This document shows, in pieces, positions 16,323 through 24,531 of a DNA stretch of 29,113 bases (positions are counted from its first letter, which is position 1; each line of letters starts with the position of its first letter). The position numbers and the translations under genes are program-made. The stretch lies in the NCBI GenBank assembly GCA_050700835.1, contig JBOHDX010000151.1:1-29113 (forward strand), written 5' to 3'. The DNA comes from JBOHDX01 sp050700835 (GTDB lineage: Bacteria > Actinomycetota > Actinomycetes > Propionibacteriales > Nocardioidaceae). The notes under the pieces were generated by a model that did not search any database, was not told where the DNA came from, and saw nothing but the letters and a program-made list of their open reading frames with translations.

Positions 16323-17202
16323 AACGTCCCACGGGATTCCAGCCTATCAAGGATTCGCCGGAACTCGCTGTGACGCCCCACCGGTCGATCCGGGACAGCA
16401 CGGGGTTCGCGTCGATCACCGTGCTGAAGCTGACTCGCTCGCTCGCCATGGTCAGCGCCACCACGACGCCGAGTACGCCGCGGCGTACCCAGGGCGGGGC
16501 TCCGGCCACGATCGATACGCCCAGGGCAGCCCCGAGCGCGTTGGCGCCGCAGTCGCCGAGCATCGACCTGGCTCCGAGGTCCGATTGCGCCGCCGCCGCT
16601 GTGGCGCCGAGGACGGGCGCCGCCAGAGCACCCGCACCGGTGGGGACGACCAGGAGCGCAGCCAACGCCGACGCCTTGAGAGCACGACCGGGTCGCAGGT
16701 CGAGCAGGTTGACGAGGTTGGCGGCGCCGGCGACGAGGGCTCCGTCGGCGACCGCCGCCAACCCGGCCGGGTGGTGGGGGTCGGGGCCGGGCCGCCCAGA
16801 CCCCAGCGCGGCCGCGGCCAGCACTCCGGTAGCGCTGAACGCGACCAGCTTGACCGCACCACTCGTCAGCTCGCCATGGCTGAGTGCCGACAGGTGACCG
16901 GTGAGTCCCTTCCGAACGGTCTGGCCCCTGACGTCGTCGTAGCCGCCGATGCCCCCGACGGCGGCGATCGTCCCGGCCGACACCAGCCGGGTCGTCGACG
17001 TGGCACGCGGCGCGAGCAGGGCTCCGGCTGCGAGGCCGGCGACGACGGCCGGACCTTCCAGCAGGGTGACCAGGTCACCGGCGTAGTTCGTGCGCCGCAG
17101 GGCCGGGGAGGCGCCGAGACGCATCGTGAGCAGTCGTTGGGCGACGACGGTGACGGCCCCGGAGATGCTGGCGGTGATCAGCTCCCGGACCAGCCGCGTC
17201 AC
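16321..17202 (-). CDS. MraY/WecA-like membrane protein (glycosyltransferase family 4 fold)
   Basis: This 293-residue, strongly hydrophobic protein has several predicted membrane segments rich in Ala, Val, Leu and Gly. It keeps pieces of the polyprenyl-phosphate hexose-1-phosphate transferase family. GGYDDVRG corresponds to the DDxxK/R metal-binding motif, NLVNLLDLRPGRALKAS to the NxxNxxDGxDG motif in altered form, and MLGDCGANALGAALG to the GDxGxxxLG motif. The C-terminal His-rich motif of MraY is not visible. The family transfers phospho-sugars to undecaprenyl or decaprenyl phosphate on the inner membrane face. Whether this divergent member is active, and on what, is open. It overlaps the mctB stop by 4 nt, so it is translated with an envelope gene pair (steA-mctB). 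Confidence 0.75.
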   Translation of the reverse strand: MTRLVRELITASISGAVTVVAQRLLTMRLGASPALRRTNYAGDLVTLLEGPAVVAGLAAGALLAPRATSTTRLVSAGTIAAVGGIGGYDDVRGQTVRKGLTGHLSALSHGELTSGAVKLVAFSATGVLAAAALGSGRPGPDPHHPAGLAAVADGALVAGAANLVNLLDLRPGRALKASALAALLVVPTGAGALAAPVLGATAAAAQSDLGARSMLGDCGANALGAALGVSIVAGAPPWVRRGVLGVVVALTMASERVSFSTVIDANPVLSRIDRWGVTASSGESLIGWNPVGR

Positions 17203-18134
17203 GGCGTTTGAGCGGGCATCGCGCCGTTGGTGGCGTTCACACCGCCGTACTGTCCGGCGTTGCCACCGGCCTGCTCGGCCAGGGCCAGGACGGTGGTGAC
17301 CTGCCCTGCCGGGATGTCGGCTTCGTCGACGGTCGACACGGTTGACGCGGCGTCGCTGCCGCGGATTGCTTGTACGTAGCCGTTGCTGCCGGCGGCGGTG
17401 GCCGGGCCCGCCACGACGGCACCGCCGGAGCTGGCGTCGATCGCCTGCACGAGCGTCGCGACGAGTTCGTCCTGCCCGGAGATCGGCGACGACGACGGCG
17501 CCCCGGCGACCACCAGGGCCAGGTTGGCGCGCTTGACCACGGGGTTGTTGGTGGTCAGGAACTTCGCACTCTCGTAGGAGCTGACGATGGTTCGCGCCGA
17601 GCGGTCGAGGGCGGTGCCCTGCGGCGTCTGGGTCAGCAGGCCGCGGGCCAGGCTGATGCCGACCAGTTGATAGCTGGAAGCCCCGCTGATGCTGGGGATG
17701 CCCGACGTACCTGCCAGCACCTGCGTGGCCAGACCTTCGGCGACCTGTCTCTGACCGGGGTCGAGCAGCGTGCTCGACAGGCCGAGGGTCGCGGTCACCG
17801 TGCCGCCGGCTTTCTGGACCGCGGCGTTCAGCGCCGACACCGTGCCGCCGCTCGCTCCGGGCAGCACGAAGATCGCGACGGTACGTCCGGCCAGCTGCTT
17901 GTTGATCAGACCTGGCTCGACTGCGCTGACGAAGCTGTTCTGGAACGAGCTCTGTTGGTTGGCGGCGCCGAGGTCCGCGCGGAGGGCCTGCTTGTCCTGA
18001 CGGTCCTGTTTCGCCTGGGTCACGAGCTCGTGGTTGAACGGCCCGCGCAACGGCCCGGCCCCAAGAGCCACCCCGGTGGCGAGGGCGAGGAAGATCGCGA
18101 CGATGGAGATGACGTGATAGCGGAAATCGATCAC
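17199..18134 (-). CDS. mctB: MctB-like envelope protein (DUF3186, copper transporter family)
   Basis: In M. tuberculosis the homologue Rv1698 (MctB) is an outer-envelope protein needed for copper efflux and tolerance. The 311 residues seen here begin VIDFRYHVISIVAIFLALATGVALGAGP. This hydrophobic N-terminal segment serves as signal anchor, with the conserved IDFRYH start. A predicted coiled coil (LVTQAKQDRQDKQALRADLGAANQQ) follows, then a large extracytoplasmic domain containing VAIFVLPGASGGTVSAL. The C-terminal end is Ala/Gly/Asn-rich. The GTG at 18132-18134 shares one base with the steA stop (TAGTG), which fixes the start. The steA-mctB pair is conserved across actinobacteria. Copper function is taken from the mycobacterial protein and may not apply in an organism without a mycomembrane. 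Confidence 0.88.
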   Translation of the reverse strand: MIDFRYHVISIVAIFLALATGVALGAGPLRGPFNHELVTQAKQDRQDKQALRADLGAANQQSSFQNSFVSAVEPGLINKQLAGRTVAIFVLPGASGGTVSALNAAVQKAGGTVTATLGLSSTLLDPGQRQVAEGLATQVLAGTSGIPSISGASSYQLVGISLARGLLTQTPQGTALDRSARTIVSSYESAKFLTTNNPVVKRANLALVVAGAPSSSPISGQDELVATLVQAIDASSGGAVVAGPATAAGSNGYVQAIRGSDAASTVSTVDEADIPAGQVTTVLALAEQAGGNAGQYGGVNATNGAMPAQTP

Positions 18135-19321
18135 TAGAAGGTTCCCTGGATCCAGTAGATGAAGTCGTTCCAGCGCGCGTCGAAGACGCTCAGCCACTCC
18201 CGGCCGCTGGGTGTCGACGCGATCGCGACGGCCAGGGCCAACAGGCCGGAGACGATCAGCAGCACGAGCTGCCATGAACGGATCCGGCTCCGGTACAACC
18301 GGCTGACGCCCTTGGCGTCCACCAGCTTCGGTCCGACCCGGAGCCGGGTGAGGAAGGTGCTGGCCATCCCGGAGCGACCCTTGTCGAGGAACTCGACCAG
18401 AGTGGCGTGGCTGCCGACAGCGACGATCAGCGTGGCGCCCTTGGAGTCGGCCAGCAGCATGGCCACGTCCTCGCTGGTGCCCGTGGCCGGGAAGACGACG
18501 GACTCCACGTCGAGCCGCTCGAGCCGGTCGAGGCCGGGTGCGCGGCCGTCACGATAGGCGTGGACAACGAGCTCTGCGCCGCACCGCAGGGTGGTGTCGG
18601 AGACCGAGTCCATGTCGCCGATGATCATGTCGGGGGTGTAGCCGGCCTCGACGAGCGCGTCCGCGCCGCCGTCGACGCCGACCAGCACCGGGCGGTACTC
18701 CCGGATGTAGTGCCGCAGGGCCTCGAGATCCTGGTGGTAGTCGTAGCCGCGCACCACGATCAGGACGTGCCGGTGCTCCAGGACGGTCTTGATGTCGGGC
18801 ACACCGACTCCGTCGAGCAACAGGTCGCGCTCACGTCGGAGGTACTCCATCGTGTTCGCGGTGAAGGCCTCGAGCTGGGCGGACAGGCCGGTGCGGGCCT
18901 CGGCCATCTTGGTCAGGATCGCGTCGGCGTCCAGCAGCTCCCCGGACCCGACCATCTTGTCCTTGACGAAGAGCTGACCCTCGTCGAGCCGGACCTTCGT
19001 CCCCTCGTCGAGCGTGCTGAACACCTCGGGTCCGACCTGGTCGACCAACGGGATACCGGCCGCTGCCAGGATCTCCGGTCCCAGGTTGGGATAGCGGCCC
19101 GAGATCGACTCCGACACATTGACCACAGCCGCCACCTGACAGGCCGCGAGCGCCTCAGCGCTGACCCGGTCGATGTCGACGTGGTCGATGACCGCGATGT
19201 CGCCGGGACGTAGGCGCTTGGTGAGGTTCTTGGTGCGCCGGTCCAAACGTACGACGCCGGACACGCCAGTCTCCTCGGCGACCCGTGGCCGTCGCAGCAG
19301 TGGCATTTTCATCACCGCCAT
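18134..19321 (-). CDS. steA: SteA-like septation protein with thiamine-pyrophosphokinase-like fold
   Basis: SteA works with SteB in Corynebacterium to link cytokinesis with cell-wall hydrolases. This 395-residue protein contains a thiamine-pyrophosphokinase-like domain (HVLIVVRGYDYHQDLEAL, GVDGGADALVEAGYTPDMIIGDMDSVSD) and a single C-terminal transmembrane helix (WQLVLLIVSGLLALAVAIAS). A short tail lies outside the membrane. The domain is not expected to be a true thiamine kinase. The next gene, mctB, takes the SteB/MctB position, sharing one base with the stop. The start is uncertain between ATG 19321 and ATG codons a few residues further on (MAVMKMP); no strong ribosome site decides it. Confidence 0.87.
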   Translation of the reverse strand: MAVMKMPLLRRPRVAEETGVSGVVRLDRRTKNLTKRLRPGDIAVIDHVDIDRVSAEALAACQVAAVVNVSESISGRYPNLGPEILAAAGIPLVDQVGPEVFSTLDEGTKVRLDEGQLFVKDKMVGSGELLDADAILTKMAEARTGLSAQLEAFTANTMEYLRRERDLLLDGVGVPDIKTVLEHRHVLIVVRGYDYHQDLEALRHYIREYRPVLVGVDGGADALVEAGYTPDMIIGDMDSVSDTTLRCGAELVVHAYRDGRAPGLDRLERLDVESVVFPATGTSEDVAMLLADSKGATLIVAVGSHATLVEFLDKGRSGMASTFLTRLRVGPKLVDAKGVSRLYRSRIRSWQLVLLIVSGLLALAVAIASTPSGREWLSVFDARWNDFIYWIQGTF

Positions 19322-19412
19322 CCTGCCATGCGGAACGGGTTCGTCCGGGGAGGCATGAGTGGTGTGGCGACCGTATGACCGGCTTGTGACGTAGGTCTCC
19401 GGCCGGGTCGGC

Positions 19413-21158
19413 TCAGCGCCCGATCACGGCGGCGGACCGCTCCTGCGCCGCCACCTCGATCAGCTCGCGCGCATGCGCCTCCGCCGTGGCCGAGCCTTCG
19501 AGGCCGGCGAGCATCCGGCTCAGCTCCTGCACCCGGCCGGCCTCGTCCAGCGCCCTCACACCGCTGGTGGTGACCGTGCCGTCGTCGGACTTCAGCACGC
19601 GGAAGTGCCGGTCGGCGAACACCGCCACCTGGGGCAGGTGGGTGACGACGATGACCTGCGCGCGTCGGGCGAGCCGAGCAAGGCGACGACCCACCTCGAC
19701 GGCCGCCGCTCCCCCGACTCCGGCGTCCACCTCGTCGAAGACGAAGGTGCCCACCGTCCCCCGGTCGGCTAGTACGACCTCGAGCGCCAGCATGATCCGG
19801 GAGAGCTCGCCACCGCTGGCGCCCTTGCCCAGTGGTCGGGGGCCGGCGCCGGCGTTGGGCACCAGCAGGAACGTGACGTCGTCAGCGCCGTCGCGTCCGA
19901 GCTGGTCCTCGATCGGTTGCTGCGGATCCGCACAGGCGACCTGCACGATGAGCCGGGAGTGGGGCATCGCCAGTGCCTCCAGCTCCTCGGTCGCGCGTCG
20001 GCCCAGCTCGGTGGCGGCGGCGGTACGTGCCACCGTCAACCTCTCGGCCAGTCCGCGCAGCCTGACCAGCAGGTCCTGGCGCTCTGCGTCGAGCCGGTCG
20101 ATCGTCTCGTCGGCATCGGCGAGCTCCAGCACACGGGCCGCACTGCTCTTTCCCCACGCCAGCACCTCGTTGACGGAGGCACCGTACTTGCGGGTCAGGG
20201 CGGCCAGCTCGGCGCGGCGCGCCTGGACGGTCGCGAGGAGGTTCGGGTCGGCGTCCACCGACGATGCGTAGGCGGCGAGGTCGGACGCGACGTCGGCCAC
20301 CACGTAGGTCGCCTCCGCCACTCGACCGGCGAGCGCCGCCACGATTTCGTCGTGCGAGCCCACGGAGTCCAGCAGCGACCGCGCGGTCCCCAGTGCGTTG
20401 AGCGCATCGGCGGCCGGCTCCGACAGATCGTCGCCGGCGAGCGCCGCGTGCGCCTGCGCGGTCGCCGCCCGCAGCGAGTCGGCGTGAGCCAGCCGCTCCT
20501 CCTCGGCCAACAGCGCGTCGTCCTCGTTCGGCTGCGGGTCCACCGACTCGATCTCACCGAGACCGAACATCAGCATGTCCCGCTCGCGGGCTCGTGCGGA
20601 CGCTTCCGCCGTCAACACCTGAGCGAGGGCGTCCACCTCGGCGAGGCGTGCGTACGCCGGGCGGTAGTCGTCGAGCGGGTCCTTCACCGCGGCGCCGGCG
20701 TAGCGGTCGAGCGCCGACCGTTGTGCCGCGGGCATCAGCAGGCGATGCTGGTCGGACTGTCCGTGCACGGCCACGAGGTGCTCGCTGACCTGCCCCAGGA
20801 CTGCGGCCGGAACCGACGCGCCACCGACGAACGCCCGTGACCGGCCGTCGACGCTGAGCGTCCGAGCCACGATGAGGGCACCGTCGTCGAGCTCGCCCCC
20901 GGCACCCGCGACGAGGTCGGCGACCGGGGACGAGTCGTCGATCTGGACTCGCGCCTCGACCCGTGTCCGGGTGTCGCCGTGCCGGACCAGACCCGAGTCG
21001 GCGCGCTGCCCCCGAAGCAGCCCGAGCGCGGTGACGACCATCGTCTTGCCGGCACCGGTCTCACCGGTGATCACGGTGAACCCGGTGTCGAGGTCGAGGG
21101 CGGCATCCTCGATCACGCCGAGCGAGTGAAGCCGGATCTCCTCCCAGCGGTCCGTCAT
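19413..21158 (-). CDS. recN: DNA repair protein RecN
   Basis: RecN is an SMC-like ATPase that gathers DNA ends during double-strand-break repair. The 581-residue protein has Walker A GETGAGKT at 32-39 (DTGFTVITGETGAGKTMVV). A long central region rich in charged and Ala residues is the predicted coiled-coil arm. ABC signature GASGGELSRIMLALEVVL lies near 448 and Walker B TFVFDEVDAGVGG near 472. The D-loop/H-loop region VTHLPQVAVFADRHFRV follows, diagnostic for RecN. The ATG at 21156-21158 (MTDRWEEIRL) overlaps the nadK stop as ATGA and places the first beta strand correctly. The nadK-recN order is the common bacterial arrangement. Confidence 0.95.
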   Translation of the reverse strand: MTDRWEEIRLHSLGVIEDAALDLDTGFTVITGETGAGKTMVVTALGLLRGQRADSGLVRHGDTRTRVEARVQIDDSSPVADLVAGAGGELDDGALIVARTLSVDGRSRAFVGGASVPAAVLGQVSEHLVAVHGQSDQHRLLMPAAQRSALDRYAGAAVKDPLDDYRPAYARLAEVDALAQVLTAEASARARERDMLMFGLGEIESVDPQPNEDDALLAEEERLAHADSLRAATAQAHAALAGDDLSEPAADALNALGTARSLLDSVGSHDEIVAALAGRVAEATYVVADVASDLAAYASSVDADPNLLATVQARRAELAALTRKYGASVNEVLAWGKSSAARVLELADADETIDRLDAERQDLLVRLRGLAERLTVARTAAATELGRRATEELEALAMPHSRLIVQVACADPQQPIEDQLGRDGADDVTFLLVPNAGAGPRPLGKGASGGELSRIMLALEVVLADRGTVGTFVFDEVDAGVGGAAAVEVGRRLARLARRAQVIVVTHLPQVAVFADRHFRVLKSDDGTVTTSGVRALDEAGRVQELSRMLAGLEGSATAEAHARELIEVAAQERSAAVIGR

Positions 21159-22123
21159 CGGCGATGGTCGCCTTCGCGATGTCGGACCTCGTGGTGACCC
21201 CGCCAACCCGACACCGGGAGCCCGAACTTGCGGACCAGCCGATCGGTGAACGGGGCCTTGTGCAGCCGGGCCAGGCGTACCGGCAGCCGACCGCGGCTGA
21301 CTTCGATCCGTGCCCCCGGTGGCAGATCGACCGTGCGGCGCCCGTCACACCACAGGACGCCCGTGCCCGAGCCTTCGAGCAGAACTTCGATGGCGAGCAC
21401 CGCGTCCGGCGACACGACCATGGGTCGCGCGAACAGCGCATGTGCACTGATCGGCACCAGGAGCAGTGCCTCGACGCCCGGCCACACGATCGGTCCGCCG
21501 GCGCTGAAGCTGTAGGCGGTCGACCCGGTGGGGGTCGCGCAGACGACACCGTCACAACCCCAGCGGGACAACGGACGCTGGTCGATCTCGGCGACCACCT
21601 CGATCATGCGCTCCCGGGCCGCCTTCTCGACCGACGCCTCGTTGAGCGCCCACTCCCTGGCGACGTCCCGCCCGTCTACCCTGACCGCGACGTCGATGGT
21701 CATGCGTTCCTCGACGTCGTAGCGACCCTGGACAACCCGGTCGACCGTGACGTCCAGGTCGTCGACGTCTGCCTCGGCGAGGAACCCGACGTGTCCGAGG
21801 TTGACCCCGAGCAGCGGGGTGCCCGTGGGACGGGCGAGCTCGGCGCCCCGCAGAATGGTGCCGTCGCCGCCGAAGACGATGACCAGGTCACAGCCGGCGG
21901 CCGCCGCGGCGTCCGGAGCCACCACATCGGCGGTGCACGCCCCGAACCGCTGCATGTCGTCGGCCTCGTGCTGGAGCATCCGCACCGTGACCCCGGCATC
22001 GGCGATCCCCTTGCTGAAGGCCGCGGCCACCCGGGTGGCTTCCTCCCGGCCGGTGTGCGTGACGAGGAGGACCCGCCGCAGCGGTGGCTGCACCGTGGCG
22101 GCTACGTCGGGGGCGGTGGTCAC
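21155..22123 (-). CDS. nadK: NAD kinase
   Basis: NadK phosphorylates NAD to NADP and sets the cellular NADPH pool. The 322-residue protein shows the GGDGT motif at 85-89 (VIVFGGDGTILRGAE), NLGHVGFLAE, the conserved LNEASVEK with the NE pair, and the Gly-rich loop CDGVVCATPTGSTAYSFSAGGP. VVSPDAVLAIEVL follows. The protein is slightly longer than typical because of about 15 N-terminal residues and a basic C-terminal tail (HHEVRHREGDHRR). The GTG start overlaps the tlyA stop as GTGA, and the stop overlaps recN as ATGA, so tlyA, nadK and recN are coupled. Confidence 0.96.
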   Translation of the reverse strand: MTTAPDVAATVQPPLRRVLLVTHTGREEATRVAAAFSKGIADAGVTVRMLQHEADDMQRFGACTADVVAPDAAAAAGCDLVIVFGGDGTILRGAELARPTGTPLLGVNLGHVGFLAEADVDDLDVTVDRVVQGRYDVEERMTIDVAVRVDGRDVAREWALNEASVEKAARERMIEVVAEIDQRPLSRWGCDGVVCATPTGSTAYSFSAGGPIVWPGVEALLLVPISAHALFARPMVVSPDAVLAIEVLLEGSGTGVLWCDGRRTVDLPPGARIEVSRGRLPVRLARLHKAPFTDRLVRKFGLPVSGWRGHHEVRHREGDHRR

Positions 22124-22944
22124 GTCGCAAGCCTCTCACCCGTGGGGCCGGTCGCGACGACCTCGGCCACGTCAGCCGGGTCGACGCGGGGAGCGTCCCG
22201 CCGCATCCACACGAAGTACTCAACGTTGCCTGACGGGCCCGGGAGCGGGCTCGCGGCCACGGCCCTCGTGCCCCAACCCGAGCTCCACCCGGCCTCGGCG
22301 ACGGTGACGACGGACTCTCGTCGTAGCTGCGGGTCGCGCACGACGCCACCTCGGCCGAGCCGCTCGCGTCCCACCTCGAACTGTGGCTTGACCATCAGGA
22401 CGAGGTCCCCGTCGGGCAAGGTGACCTGCGTCAGCGCCGGGAGTACGAGGGTCAGCGAGATGAAGGACAGGTCTGCGACGACCAAGTCGACGGGGCCACC
22501 GATCACCTCGAGGGTCAGGTCCCGGACATTGGTGCGGTCGTGGACCGCGACGCGGGCGTCCGCACGCAGCGACCACGCCAACTGGCCGTATCCAACGTCG
22601 ACCGCCGCCACTTGCCGGGCACCGGCGCGCAGCAGGACGTCGGTGAATCCGCCGGTCGACGCGCCGGCGTCAAGGCAGCGGCGACCTTCGACGACGAGTC
22701 CCATCGGGCCGAAGACCGACAGCGCCCCGGCGAGCTTGTGACCGCCCCGGGACGCGAAGTCCGGAGCTTCAGGCACGTCGCGTACCACGAGTGCGGCGTC
22801 GGTTCCGACCGCTGTGGCCGGCTTGTGTGCCACGGTCCCGGCGACGGTGACGCGGCCGTCCTGAATGAGTCCCGCGGCATGCTCGCGCGAGCGTGCCAGC
22901 CCGCGGCGCACCAGCTCGGCGTCGAGGCGCACTCGCTTGGTCAT
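22120..22944 (-). CDS. tlyA: rRNA 2'-O-methyltransferase TlyA (23S C1920 / 16S C1409)
   Basis: TlyA methylates the ribose of C1409 in 16S rRNA and C1920 in 23S rRNA, modifications at the subunit interface that in mycobacteria affect capreomycin and viomycin susceptibility. The 274-residue protein has an N-terminal S4 RNA-binding domain (KRVRLDAELVRRGLARSREH...GRVTVAG, about 3-60). The linker SRGGHKL and a FtsJ/RrmJ-type SAM domain follow, with LDAGASTGGFTDVLL at 91-105, VDVGYGQLAW, VADLSFISL and VKPQFEVGRE. The Asp and Lys of the K-D-K-E catalytic set appear to be in place. In this genome the target C1920 lies 11 nt upstream of the insertion site of the group I intron seen at the right edge. 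Confidence 0.94.
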   Translation of the reverse strand: MTKRVRLDAELVRRGLARSREHAAGLIQDGRVTVAGTVAHKPATAVGTDAALVVRDVPEAPDFASRGGHKLAGALSVFGPMGLVVEGRRCLDAGASTGGFTDVLLRAGARQVAAVDVGYGQLAWSLRADARVAVHDRTNVRDLTLEVIGGPVDLVVADLSFISLTLVLPALTQVTLPDGDLVLMVKPQFEVGRERLGRGGVVRDPQLRRESVVTVAEAGWSSGWGTRAVAASPLPGPSGNVEYFVWMRRDAPRVDPADVAEVVATGPTGERLAT

Positions 22945-22972
22945 GGTGCCGCGGCAAGCAACCGGTCGGCGA

Positions 22973-23275
22973 TCAGACCGGCTCTGGACCGGCGCTCGGA
23001 CGTGCAGCCGTGGCGTCGTCGCCCGGCGTCGTCTGCTGCCGATCGGCTGGGCCGTCCTGCAGCGCCGCCTGCAGGTCCTGGTTTACCGCGTCGAACACGT
23101 CGGCATGCTCGTCGACCGGCCGCTCGTGCAGGTGCGCCAGGGGTCGCAGTGCGGCGTCCACCGCCGGATGCCCGGTGTCGAACTCTGCCGCGTCCGGTGT
23201 CGGGTCGGGGGCTTTGTCCTGTTCCGGGACGTTGGTCGCGTCGCTGGCCCGTGGTTCGGTCACATCATCCGTCAT
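22973..23275 (-). CDS. Small acidic conserved actinobacterial protein next to tlyA
   Basis: I have no function for this 100-residue acidic protein. Both ends are low-complexity, rich in Asp, Pro, Ala and Thr. The middle (HPAVDAALRPLAHLHERPV, then DEHADVFDAVNQDLQAAL) looks like two short amphipathic helices. A similar small gene, Rv1693, lies next to tlyA in M. tuberculosis (from memory), which supports this being a real gene. It sits between the HAD phosphatase and tlyA with short gaps on both sides, in the same direction as both. It may be a regulator or adaptor, but nothing in the sequence proves this. Confidence 0.75.
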   Translation of the reverse strand: MTDDVTEPRASDATNVPEQDKAPDPTPDAAEFDTGHPAVDAALRPLAHLHERPVDEHADVFDAVNQDLQAALQDGPADRQQTTPGDDATAARPSAGPEPV

Positions 23276-23317
23276 CGCGGGGTCCTCTCGATCGCCGTTC
23301 GGCTTGCACCAGCCAGG

Positions 23318-24421
23318 TCAGCCGCGACCTGGACCGGACTCGTACCATTCCTGGGCCGCGGCGACACCTGGCACTTTGCCTCCGTCAGCCGTCAGCCGCC
23401 ACGCCAAGGCGACCACTGCCCGCAGCCCCGCCACCGTATCCGCGGTCCCATCTTCTCCGTCATCGGCGTCAGGTGCGGCACGGCCCACCGTGGAGACCAC
23501 GAGGTCGCCGTCACGCAACGCGGCCCGCCGGCGCCCGCAACCGGCGCTCGGCGGGTCTGCTGCCACGTCGACGCGCACCCGTGGGTGCGCCACCAGGAGA
23601 CCCTCGAGAGTGGGAGCGACGTACCGTGGACGTAGCGCCGGATCGGCGCGAACCAGTTGGGCCAGATCGGTCACACCGGTCATCACCAGCAAGCTGTCGC
23701 AGCCGACGTTGTTGGCGCCCTCGATGTCGGTATCGAGCCGGTCGCCCACCACCAGCGGATGCCGGCCCCCGACGCGAGCGACCGTTTCGTCGAACAATGC
23801 CGGCTCCGGCTTGCCGGCCACGAGGGGCTTCGCGCCGGTCGCCGCTGCGATCGCGGCAACGAGGGTGCCGTTGCCGGGGGCCACGCCTCGGGCGGTGGGC
23901 ACGGTGGTGTCGGTGTTGCTCGCGACCCAAGGCAGACCTCGGGCCACGGCGTAGGCGCCTTCGGCCAGCTGACCCCAGCACAGCCCCGGGTCGAAGCCCT
24001 GCACGACCGCGACCGGATCATCGTCGGCGGAGGACACGGCGACCAGGCTCAGCTCACCCAGAGCGGCGTTGAGTCCGTCGCCGCCCACCACGAGGACTCG
24101 CGCTCCTGGCGGCACCATCGTGCTCACCAAGCGAGCGGCAGCCTGAGCGGACGTGACCACATCGGCGTCGTCGACCGCGATTCCCAGGTCGCGAAGATGA
24201 GCCGCCACCGCACCGGGTGGTCGCGACGCGTTGTTGGTGACGAACGCGATTCGTGCGCCAGCGGTCCGCGCGGCGGCCACGTGCCGGCCGGCGTCAGGAA
24301 CGGGCGCGGCACCGACGTAGACCACGCCGTCGAGGTCAAGCATCAACACGTCGTGCACCACCGCCAGCGGCTCCGACGACGTGCCCAACTGATCCACCGG
24401 CCGGAATCGGTCACCTGGCAT
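23318..24421 (-). CDS. HAD-superfamily phosphatase, class IIA (NagD/p-nitrophenylphosphatase type)
   Basis: This 367-residue hydrolase removes phosphate from a small phosphometabolite; NagD-type members act on nucleotide monophosphates or glycerol phosphate. Motif I is LDLDGVVYVG with the nucleophile Asp, motif II FVTNNAS, then the cap domain, motif III Lys in VAGKPEPALF and motif IV GDRLDTDIEGANNVG. About 90 residues beyond the HAD fold (AHPRVRVDVAADPPSAG to YESGPGRG) form a C-terminal extension seen in actinobacterial homologues such as Rv1692. The ATG at 24419-24421 (MPGDRF) has AAGGGG upstream and precedes the fold by 20-25 residues. The gene is divergent from the DUF1015 gene across a 110-bp gap that should hold both promoters. 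Confidence 0.88.
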   Translation of the reverse strand: MPGDRFRPVDQLGTSSEPLAVVHDVLMLDLDGVVYVGAAPVPDAGRHVAAARTAGARIAFVTNNASRPPGAVAAHLRDLGIAVDDADVVTSAQAAARLVSTMVPPGARVLVVGGDGLNAALGELSLVAVSSADDDPVAVVQGFDPGLCWGQLAEGAYAVARGLPWVASNTDTTVPTARGVAPGNGTLVAAIAAATGAKPLVAGKPEPALFDETVARVGGRHPLVVGDRLDTDIEGANNVGCDSLLVMTGVTDLAQLVRADPALRPRYVAPTLEGLLVAHPRVRVDVAADPPSAGCGRRRAALRDGDLVVSTVGRAAPDADDGEDGTADTVAGLRAVVALAWRLTADGGKVPGVAAAQEWYESGPGRG

Positions 24422-24531
24422 GTGCGCCCCTTGTCGTCGCCGCGTCACCGACCCTGCCGGGCTCGACGACCAACCGGGCGCCACAGGTCGGCACCTCGGG
24501 TACACCAACCCCCTCAGCCTAGGATGCGCCG

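Noticed and set aside
22540..24072. 510-codon open frame on the plus strand opposite tlyA and the HAD gene
   Set aside because: Antisense shadow rich in Arg, Pro and Ala, with no domain or plausible start.
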